Source: Membranipora membranacea
Lineage: Eukaryota > Bryozoa > Gymnolaemata > Cheilostomatida > Membraniporidae
Length of the DNA stretch: 64,000 bases
Assembly: GCA_914767715.1 (NCBI GenBank)
Contig: OU612070.1
Coordinates: forward strand, 12,479,501-12,543,500
Direction of reading: 5' to 3'
The notes under the pieces were generated by a model. It made no database searches. It was not told the DNA's origin and saw nothing but the letters and a program-made list of their open reading frames with translations. Numbering within the stretch: the stretch's first letter is position 1; each line of letters opens with the position of its first letter. Shown here piece by piece: positions 53,123 through 64,000 of the stretch. The position numbers and the translations under genes are program-made.

Positions 53123-56100
53123 CTACATTAAGTACATGGCAGTAGACATGTATTTTTATTATTGATTTTGTAAACTTAATAAGAACAAATCTTTCCAGGA
53201 AAGGAAGTTTGATCTGTTGTCCTTGAAAAATGTTGGTTAATCTGGATTAGCCTACGTCTTTCAAGAGAAGGAAGAAGATGTATATGCTTTAGAAACTTTA
53301 ATGTTGTGGAATAAACCTAAATGTCCTACATCAAGACAGTAGGATTACTCTACATCTTACAAGGGTGTACCCACTTACCTCACACCTACAAACTACTGTA
53401 AAAGTCATTTACACATTCTAGTGTTGTAGAATTACCCGATCATATTTCAAGTAAAACACCCTCCTGAGCTGTTTATTCCTCTTCCATTGGTCTAGTAGAG
53501 TCACACCTTGGTCTTTGACATTAACGGCATGGATTTGATCAAGAACTAATGCCTTTAGCTTCAGCTTCAACACCAATGCTTTTGTGGTTTTTTTGAGAAT
53601 CTAGCATGATATAATCTTAGGTTTCTGATAACAGTTTTATCAGCAAAGGGCAGCATAGGATAGAAGCAGCTTATTCTTCATCATACAAATTGACTACATA
53701 AAATGAGTCAATCCCAAGTAGTGGGTAAGAAAAGTGGGCATGACAATCATGATAACTCGGTATTGATTTGATTACATAAAATTTTGATACATTTTTACGA
53801 AAACGTCTTTTGGCGCAAATACCATCAAAGTCATTTTTGTATAGAGGGGAGAGCATCTGTTTGAAAGGGGAGGGCGTCTGCAGCCAAATAATGAAAATGA
53901 ACACCTATTGTTAGATCTTCCAATTTCTGCTGCCATAATCAGTGCCAAGTTGCTCTCAGTTTGCTGATAGGTTAGAACACTCCATATGAAAAGAGCTTGT
54001 TGGTAAGTAGACTACAGTAGGCTTTAAATCAAAGAATTGAATGTTGGAGGGCAGAAGCTCAAACCTACTATGCTACCTGTTACACAATGAGAATCGAATG
54101 TCATCTGCAATTTACAAAGATTCACAACCACTTAAAGTAGAAGACAACAAATAAACTAAATACGTATCAAGATGCAATTAACCTTCACCAGTAGGCAACA
54201 CACTTAACAAAAGAAATCCAAGGTATAACCTTTGGATCTGCACCACAGGGCAGTCAGTAGCCCCTCCACCCAATGGCTGCAAGAAACTGAATTAAGTTGA
54301 GAAGCTATTATAATCTCAAAGTAAATACTAAAATTTTGTTATTGAAAGCAATACTATTGTTTTTGTAGATGCTTTTGTAACTGAGAGGACTGTTCGTAGA
54401 TTAAGATTGACACAACAAAAGATAACTGCTTTGATTCTAGAAAAAAATCTTTTATACATCATTTTTTCCAATAATATAATATATCTATTTGCAGAGTACG
54501 GGTATCTGTGTTACTGAAACAATTTATTTATTTATAGCACCCAAGGCTGACCACTGACGCACAAGAACTGGAGAGAACAGGCCAACACTGGCCTTAGACT
54601 AGACACAGTCCTATGGTCCTGCATTATCATGATTACATTTAAGATTTGTTCTATCATAACAACTACAAAGACAATATTCTATTCTCTAAGGAGGCTGTTG
54701 TTATCACCATAATTATCCGCAATTAATCAGCAAGAAGAGGGTGATACAAATTCTCGTTTATTTTCTAAGTGTATACTCTAAGTGTACCTTCTAAGTCTTG
54801 ATCTTCTATAAAGTGTGCTCTAATATCCCTCACACACTATTATCAGTTAATACATCTCTCACATTGACCATTAGTGTGTCGCCCCAGACTCCTTACTGTG
54901 ATATTTCACAATTAGATGTGATAATTAATCATTGTAATTTACAAGCTATTGACCTTGACACCCATCATGAATTGCATCATACCAGAGATCTGTGATCTCT
55001 CTAAATTATCACCAGACACAGCCCCTGTGAGTTGCAATTTTCTTTCACACACCTCGCATCATTATGTCCCAATAATGAAGAGGCATCCGGCTATCTGTGA
55101 TACTACACATTCTAATGTAGTAATTTTCCATCTTAATTCACATACAATGGATTCTTAACAGGAAAGAAGAATACGTATCAAGGCTTACCGGATACTCCTT
55201 AGACTTATGATCTAAACAGGTTGACAATTCGATTCCTTTTTCTATAGACACCTCAATCCTCTGAAGATGAGCTGGGGCTTATATGCTTCCGGTGTTACAT
55301 TATGCCGACCACTCTGCCCACTGAGGTTGCTATCGCTGATCTAACTACCTAGGATCAGCCAAGGCTACTGTAAGCACAATATGTATACAATGGTGACGTT
55401 GCGACAGCCTCTGAGGTCCCAATTTCGATGTGTGTGTGTTTACTATTCGAGTTAAAGGCAGTTTAGGTATGGGGGTGCGTTCGCTTTACCAAGTTGAACA
55501 GCAGAGTCAAGCGCTGAATATTTTATGTCCTAAAAACCCTTCAAAATTGAGTCAACAACATACCCAGTGGGCACATGGTCACGAGCCGCCAGTTTCACAC
55601 GTGTTATTGAGTCGACTTGTCTATGAGTAAATCTGTGTTATTATCCAGAAGTCTGAATACTCGATTAAAATTTCAAAGTGGTGGTGTTCTTGGTGTAAAA
55701 CTAGGCTGTTACGACGTAATGAGAATCATGTGTCTTCCCTGAGAGGAAAAACACTGTCCTTGACACCGAAGACTAATCAAAAAGCTATTCAATCAATAAA
55801 AAAATTTGCTCTGGTGACATGAACTGCGTTGCTACCACATCACCTTGAAACCAGCTAAAAACTAAGGGTGGAGCAAAGTGACTTGCTACATTGGGGTTTA
55901 TACGTTGTAGCTATATGTTTAATTGGTTGCACAACCCTGTGATAAAAGCGACCGTTTTCCTACCAGCACACCACGTGTCAGGATATGTTGTAGCAACCTA
56001 GATTATGCCCTCTGGGTACTGGTATAATTATTTCACGTTGAATTTAACGATAAGCGATAGCGATATCAAAGAAACTGAGCAGCAGGTTGAAACTAGTTTG

Positions 56101-57761
56101 ATCACATGAGCCAAAGCAGCGCTTGATGGCTTGTGACGTGGCCAGAATAAAAAAATGTTATTTTAACAATCATTTTTATCAATGTATTCCCCAACTTATT
56201 GGGATCATGTCCTGAATTCAGAGTAATCTTTGACCACCAGCGGCTGGAATTTTTCATACTTGACTAATTTGTTAAACTTGAGTAGACTGATCACCTTTGC
56301 AAAAGGACTTAAGAGGGCATGTGACTAACTGGCCTTAGACTAAAAAGCAGTCCCACGGTCCTCCCTTATCTTGAGCATAAGCAATATTGTTTCAATGGAA
56401 ACAATTAAAAAGACAATATCCCACTCACCAAGAGGGACCCGTTGCAATTTACCGATACTAATGTGTATGATAAATTTGATACAAATATTATAATATTCAG
56501 AGCTTGCAATGAAGAACTTTATTTCCAACAAATTAACGTGTATTAGCACCAGTTACAAAAAGAAAGGGTATGCAATCAAACTGTTGTGAGCACACCTTGG
56601 ACTTTTGTATTTCTCACACAGCGACATTATGCAGACATCACATTAGATAACAGTAGTTACTTATCTCCACTCTGTCCTGTCCAGATAGCGGGTCTCTGCT
56701 AGAAACCTAGACTCAATTAAACTTCTCCATTTTATACTGTCCTTTTGATTGATGGATCTCCAACCTTAGTGCTGGACTGGGTTGGTTTAACTTATATAAT
56801 CTGTTAGATGAGATGATTTATGCTTGCCTTCTTAATAAGGCTTGTTTTGATACTTTTTGTAAAAAACTCGGGAATTCTGTTACATACTGCTTCGACCATC
56901 AAAAGAGCAACAGTACATTACTGTGCTCAGAGAAACCAAATGCAAATACTGCAAAACCTCAGTTAAAGCTACCTGTTAAAAACTCTAATACCTTACAGTC
57001 TCATGCCCATTGGATCATTCAAAGAATATCACTGGTTATGTGTTACATTCTGAGCATCCGAACACAATGATTAGCTAAGAGCAGAAAAAGTTTTCAATAC
57101 ACATCAATTTCAAATATATGTCATGAACTTCATTTCTAGCCAGATAAGCAGAGAACTATAAATGTACAGATGGCTGCATTTTTCTACCCATTCCTGTCTC
57201 TTACAGCCAAAGGCTGCTTAACCTCCTACAATATTATGGTTATCTCTAAAGATTTAAATGGTTCAATTTAAGACGGATGAGCATCGGACCAGCATGCCCA
57301 GCAGCCTCCCACAGCTGTACAGTGATTGTATTCAGCTACCCATTCCTGTCTCATGCATTCAAATACTGTTTCAGCTCTTATGGCATTTTGGTAATATCTC
57401 CTGGTTAGGCTCAGTTCAGACTATATCAGTAAAACAATGAAATAGTACAACCGTCATGTTTTTTGAAGTTGTGTTCCCTTTAAAAACCTGTGGCTATTGA
57501 CATTTCTCAGAAAGCGTAATGAACAGTCAAATTCGAACATCTTAGAATTTGTATATTGTCTTCTGATTGGCTGTTATTTTTGAACCCACTGTGATTGGTT
57601 ACACATGTTCCTACCACCATTTGACAGTGGGTGTGAACAACTGAACAATTCCCTGCCAGTTTGAAAACCCTTGTGTCTGTCCCTGATCACTTTGAAGGTG
57701 CACTATTGCTGATATTCTGAACTAAGCTTTACACTTAGACTTAGACTTCTACTTGGTCGAA
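53123..57761. other. Gene-poor stretch with one diverged direct repeat
   Basis: No supported gene. About 120 bp at 54,575-54,705 (CTGGCCTTAGACTA...CAGTCCTATGGTCCT...) resemble 56,328-56,450, both followed by AAGACAATAT. Short ORFs lack support. Confidence 0.45.
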
Positions 57762-57828
57762 AACAAAAGATGGGACTTTTATTTAGATAACAAAATTTGT
57801 TATCTCAATAAAAGACCCATCTTTTGTT
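57762..57828. repeat. 67-bp near-perfect palindrome
   Basis: Arms 57,762-57,794 and 57,796-57,828 pair at 31 of 33 positions around a single central base. It starts AACAAAAGATGGG and ends with the complement. It may be a snap-back micro-element, or the fused ends of a TIR element that lost its centre. Confidence 0.93.
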
Positions 57829-58384
57829 ATGTTGTCTAATATTTTCCTTCCAATTCAGTTGCACTTATTAGATCCTTTTCCACAATCTAAAGATCTAAAG
57901 AGAAGTTCAGTTCATTCAAAACTTTACTTTTCAACCATATATTATCGACTTGACCAACATCATTGATGATATTATTTCCCTTCTATTTCTCTTTTTTTGT
58001 TTTAAAAAAAATTGTTTTCTGGCACTGAGTGCAAAACATTTCGAATGAGATGACTTTTGATGCCAATAAAAAGTATATATCACAGCCTATATAGATAATA
58101 ATGTCGTTGATGATTCATAAGCCAAGGTGTGCGAATTATCTGATTTTGACATCGTGTTAAATGGGTATTTGGTTACTGTGGACAGTAGCTGGTGTTTGTT
58201 ATAAGAATGAATAGTCACCATAGACTTGATAATAAACCTAGACAGGACACTTTATATAGCTGAAGTGAGGCACTTAATTATGGTGACACGACGTCACTGG
58301 AGAGTGTAGAAACAGTGATTTTACTCATAGCTATCATTGATTTACCGGTCCCAGCTCTGGTTTAATGTTGATAACTCAATTGGC

Positions 58385-59190
58385 TTCAATCGGAATTTAA
58401 ATTTGAAAATTGCAAAAGATTCAACAGCTTCTGGTTATCATTTTGATAGTCTATTTAGCTTGTAGCTCAAATATTACCAAAGAGCAAGCTACTGAAAACG
58501 GTGCATAGACTTGAAGCTGTAATTTTTTTTGGAGTTTCAGTCCTGATCAAATGCATTTTTCTCACACAACTTTGATGGAATTTTGAGTTTGAAAATTACA
58601 ATAGATTCAACAGCTTCTGGTGATCATTTGAAAGATTATTTAGTTTCGTAGCTCAAATATTATCAAAAAAATCAAACGGTGCATAGACTATAATGTTTTT
58701 GCATATTCAGTCCTGATCAGATGCTTTTTTCTCAAACAATTTTGATGGAATTTTGAGTTTGAAAATTACAATAGATTCAACAGCTTCTGGTGATCATTTG
58801 ACAGATTATTTAGTTTCGTAGCTCAAATATTATCAAAAAAAATCAAACGGTGCATAGACTATAATGTTTTTGCATAATCAGTCCTGATCAGATGCTTTTT
58901 TCTCAAACAATTTTGATGGAATTTTGAGTTTGAAAATTACAATAGATTCAGCAGCTTCTGATGATCATTTTGATAGTCTATTTAGCTTCGTAGCTCAAAT
59001 ATTATAAAAAAAAAACAAGCTTTTGAAAACGGCGCATAGACTCAAAGCTATATTTTTTTTTTGCAGTTTCAACCCTGATTTGAAGTTTATTTCCTCATCA
59101 TTTTCAATGGGATTTCAAGTTTGAAAGTTGCAATAGATTCAGCAGCTTGTGGGGTTTCATTTTGATGGTCAGTTCAGCTTTGTAGCTCAA
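58385..59190 (+). repeat. Tandem array of about 170-190-bp units (4-5 copies)
   Basis: The unit core GATTCAACAGCTTCTGG recurs at 58,419, 58,604, 58,774, 58,945 and 59,136. Each unit also contains GTAGCTCAAATATTA, GGTGCATAGACT and CAGTCCTGATCA. Units 2 and 3 are nearly identical; the outer ones are more diverged. Confidence 0.92.
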
Positions 59191-59339
59191 GTATAACTAG
59201 GGAGTTTAGGACTTTCCTCAAGGCGGTTTAGTTTTGATCGTACATTGCCGTTCATCAGGGTAGCACTTTTCTCTGTTTCATAGCGAATGCGGATTATTAA
59301 ATATCTGTACACAATAAGTTTTATCAGAGCAGTACTATG

Positions 59340-59620
59340 AATGATGCATGACGCAGATCTATGCACCATTTCCAATAGCCTGCTTTTCGGATAATATTTG
59401 AGCTAAGAAGCTAAATAGACTATCAAAATTATCACCAGAAGCTGCTGAATCCATTGTAATTTTCAAACTCAAAATTCCGTCAAAATTGATTGGGAAAATA
59501 GCATTTGATCAGGACTGAAACTGGAAAAAGAGTCAAGTCTATGCACTGTTTTCAATAGCCTGCTCTTGTGATAATATTTGAGCTACGAAGCTAAATAGAC
59601 TATCAAAATGATCACCCAAT
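59340..59620 (-). repeat. Inverted partial copies of the 58.4-59.2-kb unit
   Basis: CCAGAAGCTGCTGAATCC at 59,435, then TTTGAGCTACGAAGCTAAAT, and GATCAGGACTGAAACT near 59,508 are reverse complements of the unit. One full and one truncated unit are seen. Array and inverted copies would form a large stem with a loop of about 150-250 nt. Confidence 0.85.
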
Positions 59621-59864
59621 TACACTTTATTAAGATTCTGGCAAGCTGCCATGTTAAGTTTTACAAGTGGTTAGCTGTAGCATAACATAACTTTCGAACT
59701 AATCACATAGATAAATTGCAATGTGCTTGTAGAGGGTCAGATATTTTCCCCTAATCCATGAATATTATTATATCAAAGGTATTCTGATCTCTATATAGTT
59801 GAATCATGGCTTATGTATTCGCATGAGCAATTTATTTTTTCTTAAAATAAGCATAAGTGTGAAA

Positions 59865-60330
59865 ATATCCCTCTTGTTTGTTCAATCAGGTGTGAACATG
59901 CTAGAGGCTGAAACTAATGGCAAAAAAATATGAAAATTGGCATGGCCTATCTGCAAAGATGGTGTGAAAGACAAACACCAGGTAAGCATATAAAGATAAA
60001 AACAATTCTTAGAAGCTCCCTGGCAAGCGAACCAAGAGGTAGCTTCATTGTAACACAAACCACGTCATGCATCTGGTTTTTGACTTGGAAAGAGCTAAAG
60101 GTGAATATATTGATGTATCACTATCTAGGGGGTATGGAAAGTACAGTAAATAGTGTGAAAGTCATTTAACCAGTTGATGGCAGGAGGTGTAAAAATGTAA
60201 AAATCTCCTTCTTATTTGTCCAACCAGGTGTGAGCAGGCCAGAGGCTGACACTCATGGCAAAAGAGAAAATGTGAAATGAGAAATGAGAAATGTGAAAGT
60301 TGACATGGCGTCATTGTAAAGATGGTGTGA
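59865..60330 (+). repeat. Diverged direct repeat pair of about 110-130 bp
   Basis: 59,868-59,970 and 60,206-60,335 share TTGTYCAAYCAGGTGTGA, AGAGGCTGA, CATGGCAAAA-like and AAAGATGGTGTGA blocks in the same order. They are 338 bp apart. Confidence 0.6.
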
Positions 60331-60335
60331 GATTG

Positions 60336-63300
60336 AAATATCTTGTCATTTCAGAATAGATAATGCTAGCATCGGGCGAACAAATATATAGATGGAAAAC
60401 AGTATTGCATAACACTCAGCATGTACCTAGCACATGGCGATGTGTCCAAGTAACCTTCAATAACAAGGCTGTTCTGGTGGTTATAGATTGCAGGTTATAT
60501 GAGCAATCTATATTTTTCCTAGTTGACCTTCTACCATGCTCCATTGCTCACATACAGGATTCTGTGTCCTTCTTGACATGCAGGTGCCAAATGTAAGAAT
60601 TCATTCACAAGGAAATGGAAATTTTCTTGCTTATGTAACTTAACAGCAAATGTTAAATAACATTTGATTATGATTAGTTCCTGCCGTTAAGTTATGAAAG
60701 GACAGGGTTGACATTATGGTATGGACTAGACTAGAGGCTACCCCCGCCCCCATCCGACAAAATGATAAAAGCATGGAAAAGGCCAGGGCGGGATCTGACA
60801 ACTGGTTGGCATTTTATAATGTAATGCAGAAGAGTCAACATAAAAACTTTTAATATGTGTTGCATTATCAATGGGGGGGATTTCAAAATACTGTAGCTCT
60901 TTTTTTTAATTGGGATCATCAGCGTTGCAATTTGGAAACATCACTGTTTCAAGTGTTAACCTTTTTCAATGTGTTGGTTGTTTTAAACTACCCTTCCCCA
61001 TCACAAACTTCACATTGGCTCAATAATTTAGAAACCTTGACCATGAACATGATGTGATAAAGAAACAAGATCTTCATGATAAAAACTAAATTAAAGGGTA
61101 ATACCCCTACTTGGTGCTACAAGTTGGCTTTTGCAAATCAGAATTTTGTACATCGTTACACTGGTAGATTGCGAAAATCAAGTTTTCCATTATTGATGTT
61201 CAGGTTTAGGATGTCTTGATGTGAGACCTCATACAAATGCAGTATTTGTATCAAAGAAGAATCATCGAATCATCACCTCACTCAAGGCAATGCCTTCCAC
61301 AAACATATCATCTAATGCTTGTTGTTCTTTCTAGATCACTGAGCTTGCAAACTGCAAACACTTCTACTTCTCTAGTACTCATATTCTGAGTTCCATCTTC
61401 TGCAGGCTGCGGCATCTCGAATCATCTGCTGAATTCAAGAACTAAACCCCCTTTATTATCAATGTTTGTAAATCGCTAACTTGTCTTCAAACCAAAACAC
61501 AGCCATAATTAACTTTCAATTTTGGGGGGCTGTAAAATGTATTCCTTGATGGGTAATGAACATTTTGACTCCACTCACCAATCTACACATGATTTGTACG
61601 TTATGTATGCAATGTGGTAGTATTAAAAAAAATCATGCAAAATTTCAATTCAATCATACATTGATGATCTTTTGTTGAAATTGACTTTTGGACAATTATT
61701 AAGCAATTATATATATACATACAATTTTATTTGTATTCACCATCATCTGAAGATGTTCTCTCTGATGTGCAAAAAGAACAAAATGAGACTAAGAGAATGG
61801 GAATTCTGATTCAATTTCACTACTTTCATCTGAATATGTTTAATTTAATTTTTTTTGGGAAAATGTTCTTCTCATGAGTACTGAGCCAGCTTAGTAGTGG
61901 GATTAACAGTGGATTATCTATGGTTTGGACAATATCATCAACAGCCCCCATTGGATGTACTATGACAGGGATCATATCAAACAAATTCCTGAGGGTTTTT
62001 TAATCCTAACCCTTACAGAAATTGAATCCATTTCTGATCACCACTGTTTTTCTAAATTAGTACATACTCATCAACATTCCATGGAGCTTTTAGCAACAGT
62101 TAGAAACTTTTTGTTGTCCATGAAGATATTCTAATGTAAAAGACCATCTTTGGAAAAGGGCACAAGATTGCTGTGATACATTCAACCTAACAAGGTATGT
62201 GGAAGATGGTAGGATTTCACAGGAATATGGCACGTTTGGTATTGGTTTATGAAATGGTGGCTATAGCCAAATATTCCATACAATGAAATTCAAATAATCA
62301 CCTTTATTTATGTGTAGCGAAAAGTAATTTAAGGGTTTTTGAACTTGTTTAAAGGAATTCTATTTCAACATAAAATTTTCCTATGAGCATTGAGCTGGAG
62401 GTTTAAGCGCCTATGGACTATCATTAATATTGTCTTATTAATGCTTTCACATCCTTTATTTTGCATGACAATTGGCTCGTAATTTTCCGTGATTGAGATT
62501 ATGTATGGATTTAAAGGTTTCCTACCCTGTTATGATAGGCTTAAAAATGAGAATGCGCATGCGGAACACTAACAAATGTAGGTAGATGTCACTGACACAC
62601 GCAGACAAGTTCAACTGATTGTTCACACTGAAAGGTGAGAGAAATGGTCCATATTTTCCTGGGCCCTGCTCTTCGAAGAGTGCTTGAGATTTGAGTTGTA
62701 GAAAGATGGATGTGTGAGGAGGGCCTCAGCACTTTGCGAGTTTATTGCATTTAATTCTGTTGGTTGAAAAGACATGAATATCAATCAGGTGTGTTTCAGA
62801 TATCAGAATGACAGTGAACAGGAGAAAAGTACTATTTCAGGTCTCATCCACACACAAGTTTTGGGTGTGAAACTTTACTCTTGACATTTTGTTGGTATTT
62901 TGTTTTCAGCCAGTCAGAAAACTGTTGGGGCATGTTTCAGTTAAAGATGTTAAGGTAAATGGCAAGTATATCAGTGTCTAAAGTTTTGCAACCATTTAAG
63001 TTCTGGTGTTGATAACTGCATCTCGAAATCAACTCCGTAAACAAAATTTTTAGATTTGTAAGATAGCCGTGATTGACTAAAATACCCATAGAAATGCTAA
63101 GCGAATCAACTTTCAAAATGGTCAGGAGATGCATGAGTGGCTACATTTAATAAATTTTCTTTAACCTTCAGAGTCTTAGAAATATAGAAATTTTGGAATT
63201 TTCACGTGTCTCCGGGATGAAGCTCAAAACATATGCACAGGTCATATTATGTACTTCTCTCCATCTAAGATGACGTGCCTATTCTGCTGTCATTACAGGC

Positions 63301-63470
63301 TTAAACGGCACAGTTTATTTAGATTTATTTGCATTATATTGAGATCTTTCCTTCTAGTGTTTGGGGAATAAGCTACCTCAAATGATTGTTAAAGTCTGGG
63401 ATTTTCAAGATGCATATTTTAGCATGACAATAATGAAACAACATTCCACATTAAAATGTTCGCCAAATGT
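60336..63470. other. No supported gene
   Basis: AT-rich sequence with short unsupported ORFs. Confidence 0.4.
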
Positions 63471-63986
63471 TTAGTAAAAAGCTACACTTGTACTCATGAA
63501 TAAAGGTTGGCTGCAGTGCTGGGAGTGACGTATGTTCAAAGACAAAAAGGATATCCGAAAGAAAAGAAATAAATGGTATGTTGACCTGAAGTTCTTGCGC
63601 AGGGGCATGCAATCAATGTAAGATGAAATGAAAAATCTGAAAACAGAAAACAAGCAACGTTTGACTATGATAGAGTCAATTGAATGTTGCTGTTCCCTCT
63701 CACTCCCAGTGGTGATTTTATTCAAAATAACAGAATTTTGCTCCCTCAAAGTAAACAATCGTACATCCCCTGTGATTTTGACACAAAAATGTATACCGCC
63801 ATTGTCCATATACTTCATGACACATTTTTCACAATAATCAAGACATATTAATTGTGAAACCAGGGCCAATCGACCCTTAGGCAATATAACAGCTATGTAC
63901 ACGGTAGGGTAAGTGTTCATGTAAATGACCAAATTTAGGTAAACAATAAAATCTATTGAAATTTTTTTTATTATACAGCATGTCAA
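63471..63986 (-). CDS. 171-codon ORF of doubtful status
   Basis: The longest ORF in the right third of the window. The middle part has several Cys residues (LICLDYCEKCVMKYMDNGG) and mixed hydrophobic/charged sequence. There is no recognised domain, no splice context and no neighbour. It may be a chance ORF in AT-rich DNA, or an exon with untranslated flanks. Confidence 0.2.
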   Translation of the reverse strand: MTCCIIKKISIDFIVYLNLVIYMNTYPTVYIAVILPKGRLALVSQLICLDYCEKCVMKYMDNGGIHFCVKITGDVRLFTLREQNSVILNKITTGSEREQQHSIDSIIVKRCLFSVFRFFISSYIDCMPLRKNFRSTYHLFLFFRISFLSLNIRHSQHCSQPLFMSTSVAFY

Positions 63987-64000
63987 ATCTAGTAACTATT

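Noticed and set aside
57762-57828. microRNA precursor
   Set aside because: There is no loop (one central base), and arms are too perfectly symmetric; a DNA palindrome explains it better.
1-64000. CRISPR array among the regular short repeats
   Set aside because: Repeats are head-to-tail without unique spacers of constant length, and all other signs point to an animal nuclear genome.

Overview
The window reads as nuclear DNA of an invertebrate metazoan. The support is AT-rich sequence with small spliceosomal introns (GT...AG), an intact cytosolic tRNA-Thr, and a mix of animal mobile elements: two kinds of non-LTR retrotransposon, DIRS-like and BEL/Pao-like remnants, hAT-type MITEs and a Polinton/Maverick. 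I cannot name the phylum or species from sequence alone. There are no bacterial operons and no CRISPR array.

Layout. (1) 1-8,100 and 19,474-25,480 are two copies of one segmental duplication, both read on the minus strand. Each carries a four-exon gene for an unrecognised CxxC zinc-ribbon protein with a TATA box, a DIRS-like gag/reverse-transcriptase remnant, and a row of exon-like fragments of a second unrecognised gene. Copy 1 keeps the zinc-ribbon gene open over 431 codons. Copy 2 has a 1-nt and a 34-nt deletion in it, but keeps some exons of the second gene that are lost in copy 1. (2) 8,102-14,360 is best read as one 6.3-kb foldback-type element inserted in copy 1. It has an 8-bp target duplication and inverted termini made of tandem 16-bp and 19-20-bp units. 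Inside it are a 404-bp hAT-like MITE that carries a tRNA-like promoter sequence, a decayed non-LTR retrotransposon, and a 644-bp TIR element inserted into that retrotransposon. (3) 14,400-17,300 holds an 800-bp repeat (second copy at 33,190-33,966) and a minisatellite that recurs near 26.7 kb and 49.9 kb. (4) 17,330-19,035 is a 5'-truncated CR1-like retrotransposon with a nearly open RT. (5) 25,514-25,847 is a small hAT MITE. (6) 26-34 kb is mostly non-coding, with a few well-supported single exons.

(7) About 35.8-47.3 kb is a Polinton/Maverick (adintovirus-like) element with all genes on the plus strand: dUTPase, zinc-finger/family-B DNA polymerase, packaging ATPase, two small conserved proteins, chromodomain integrase, penton-like minor capsid protein, basic pVI/pX-like protein, double-jelly-roll-type major capsid protein and adenain-like protease. 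A three-exon gene at 34.1-35.4 kb may be its leftmost gene. The integrase and major capsid ORFs are open. The dUTPase, polymerase, minor capsid protein and protease are broken, and the ATPase has lost its Walker A lysine. This is an old copy that can no longer replicate by itself. (8) 47.6-48.4 kb has BEL/Pao pol remnants. (9) 49-64 kb is gene-poor: a tRNA-Thr(AGT), a hexanucleotide microsatellite, a near-perfect 67-bp palindrome, and a tandem array of 170-190-bp units with inverted partial copies.

Functional links. Inside the Polinton the genes form one virion-plus-integration module. The zinc-ribbon gene has its own promoter and three phase-1 introns, so it could be a host gene or the accessory gene of an unrecognised element. 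The rest is nested mobile DNA, and the nesting gives a relative order of events.
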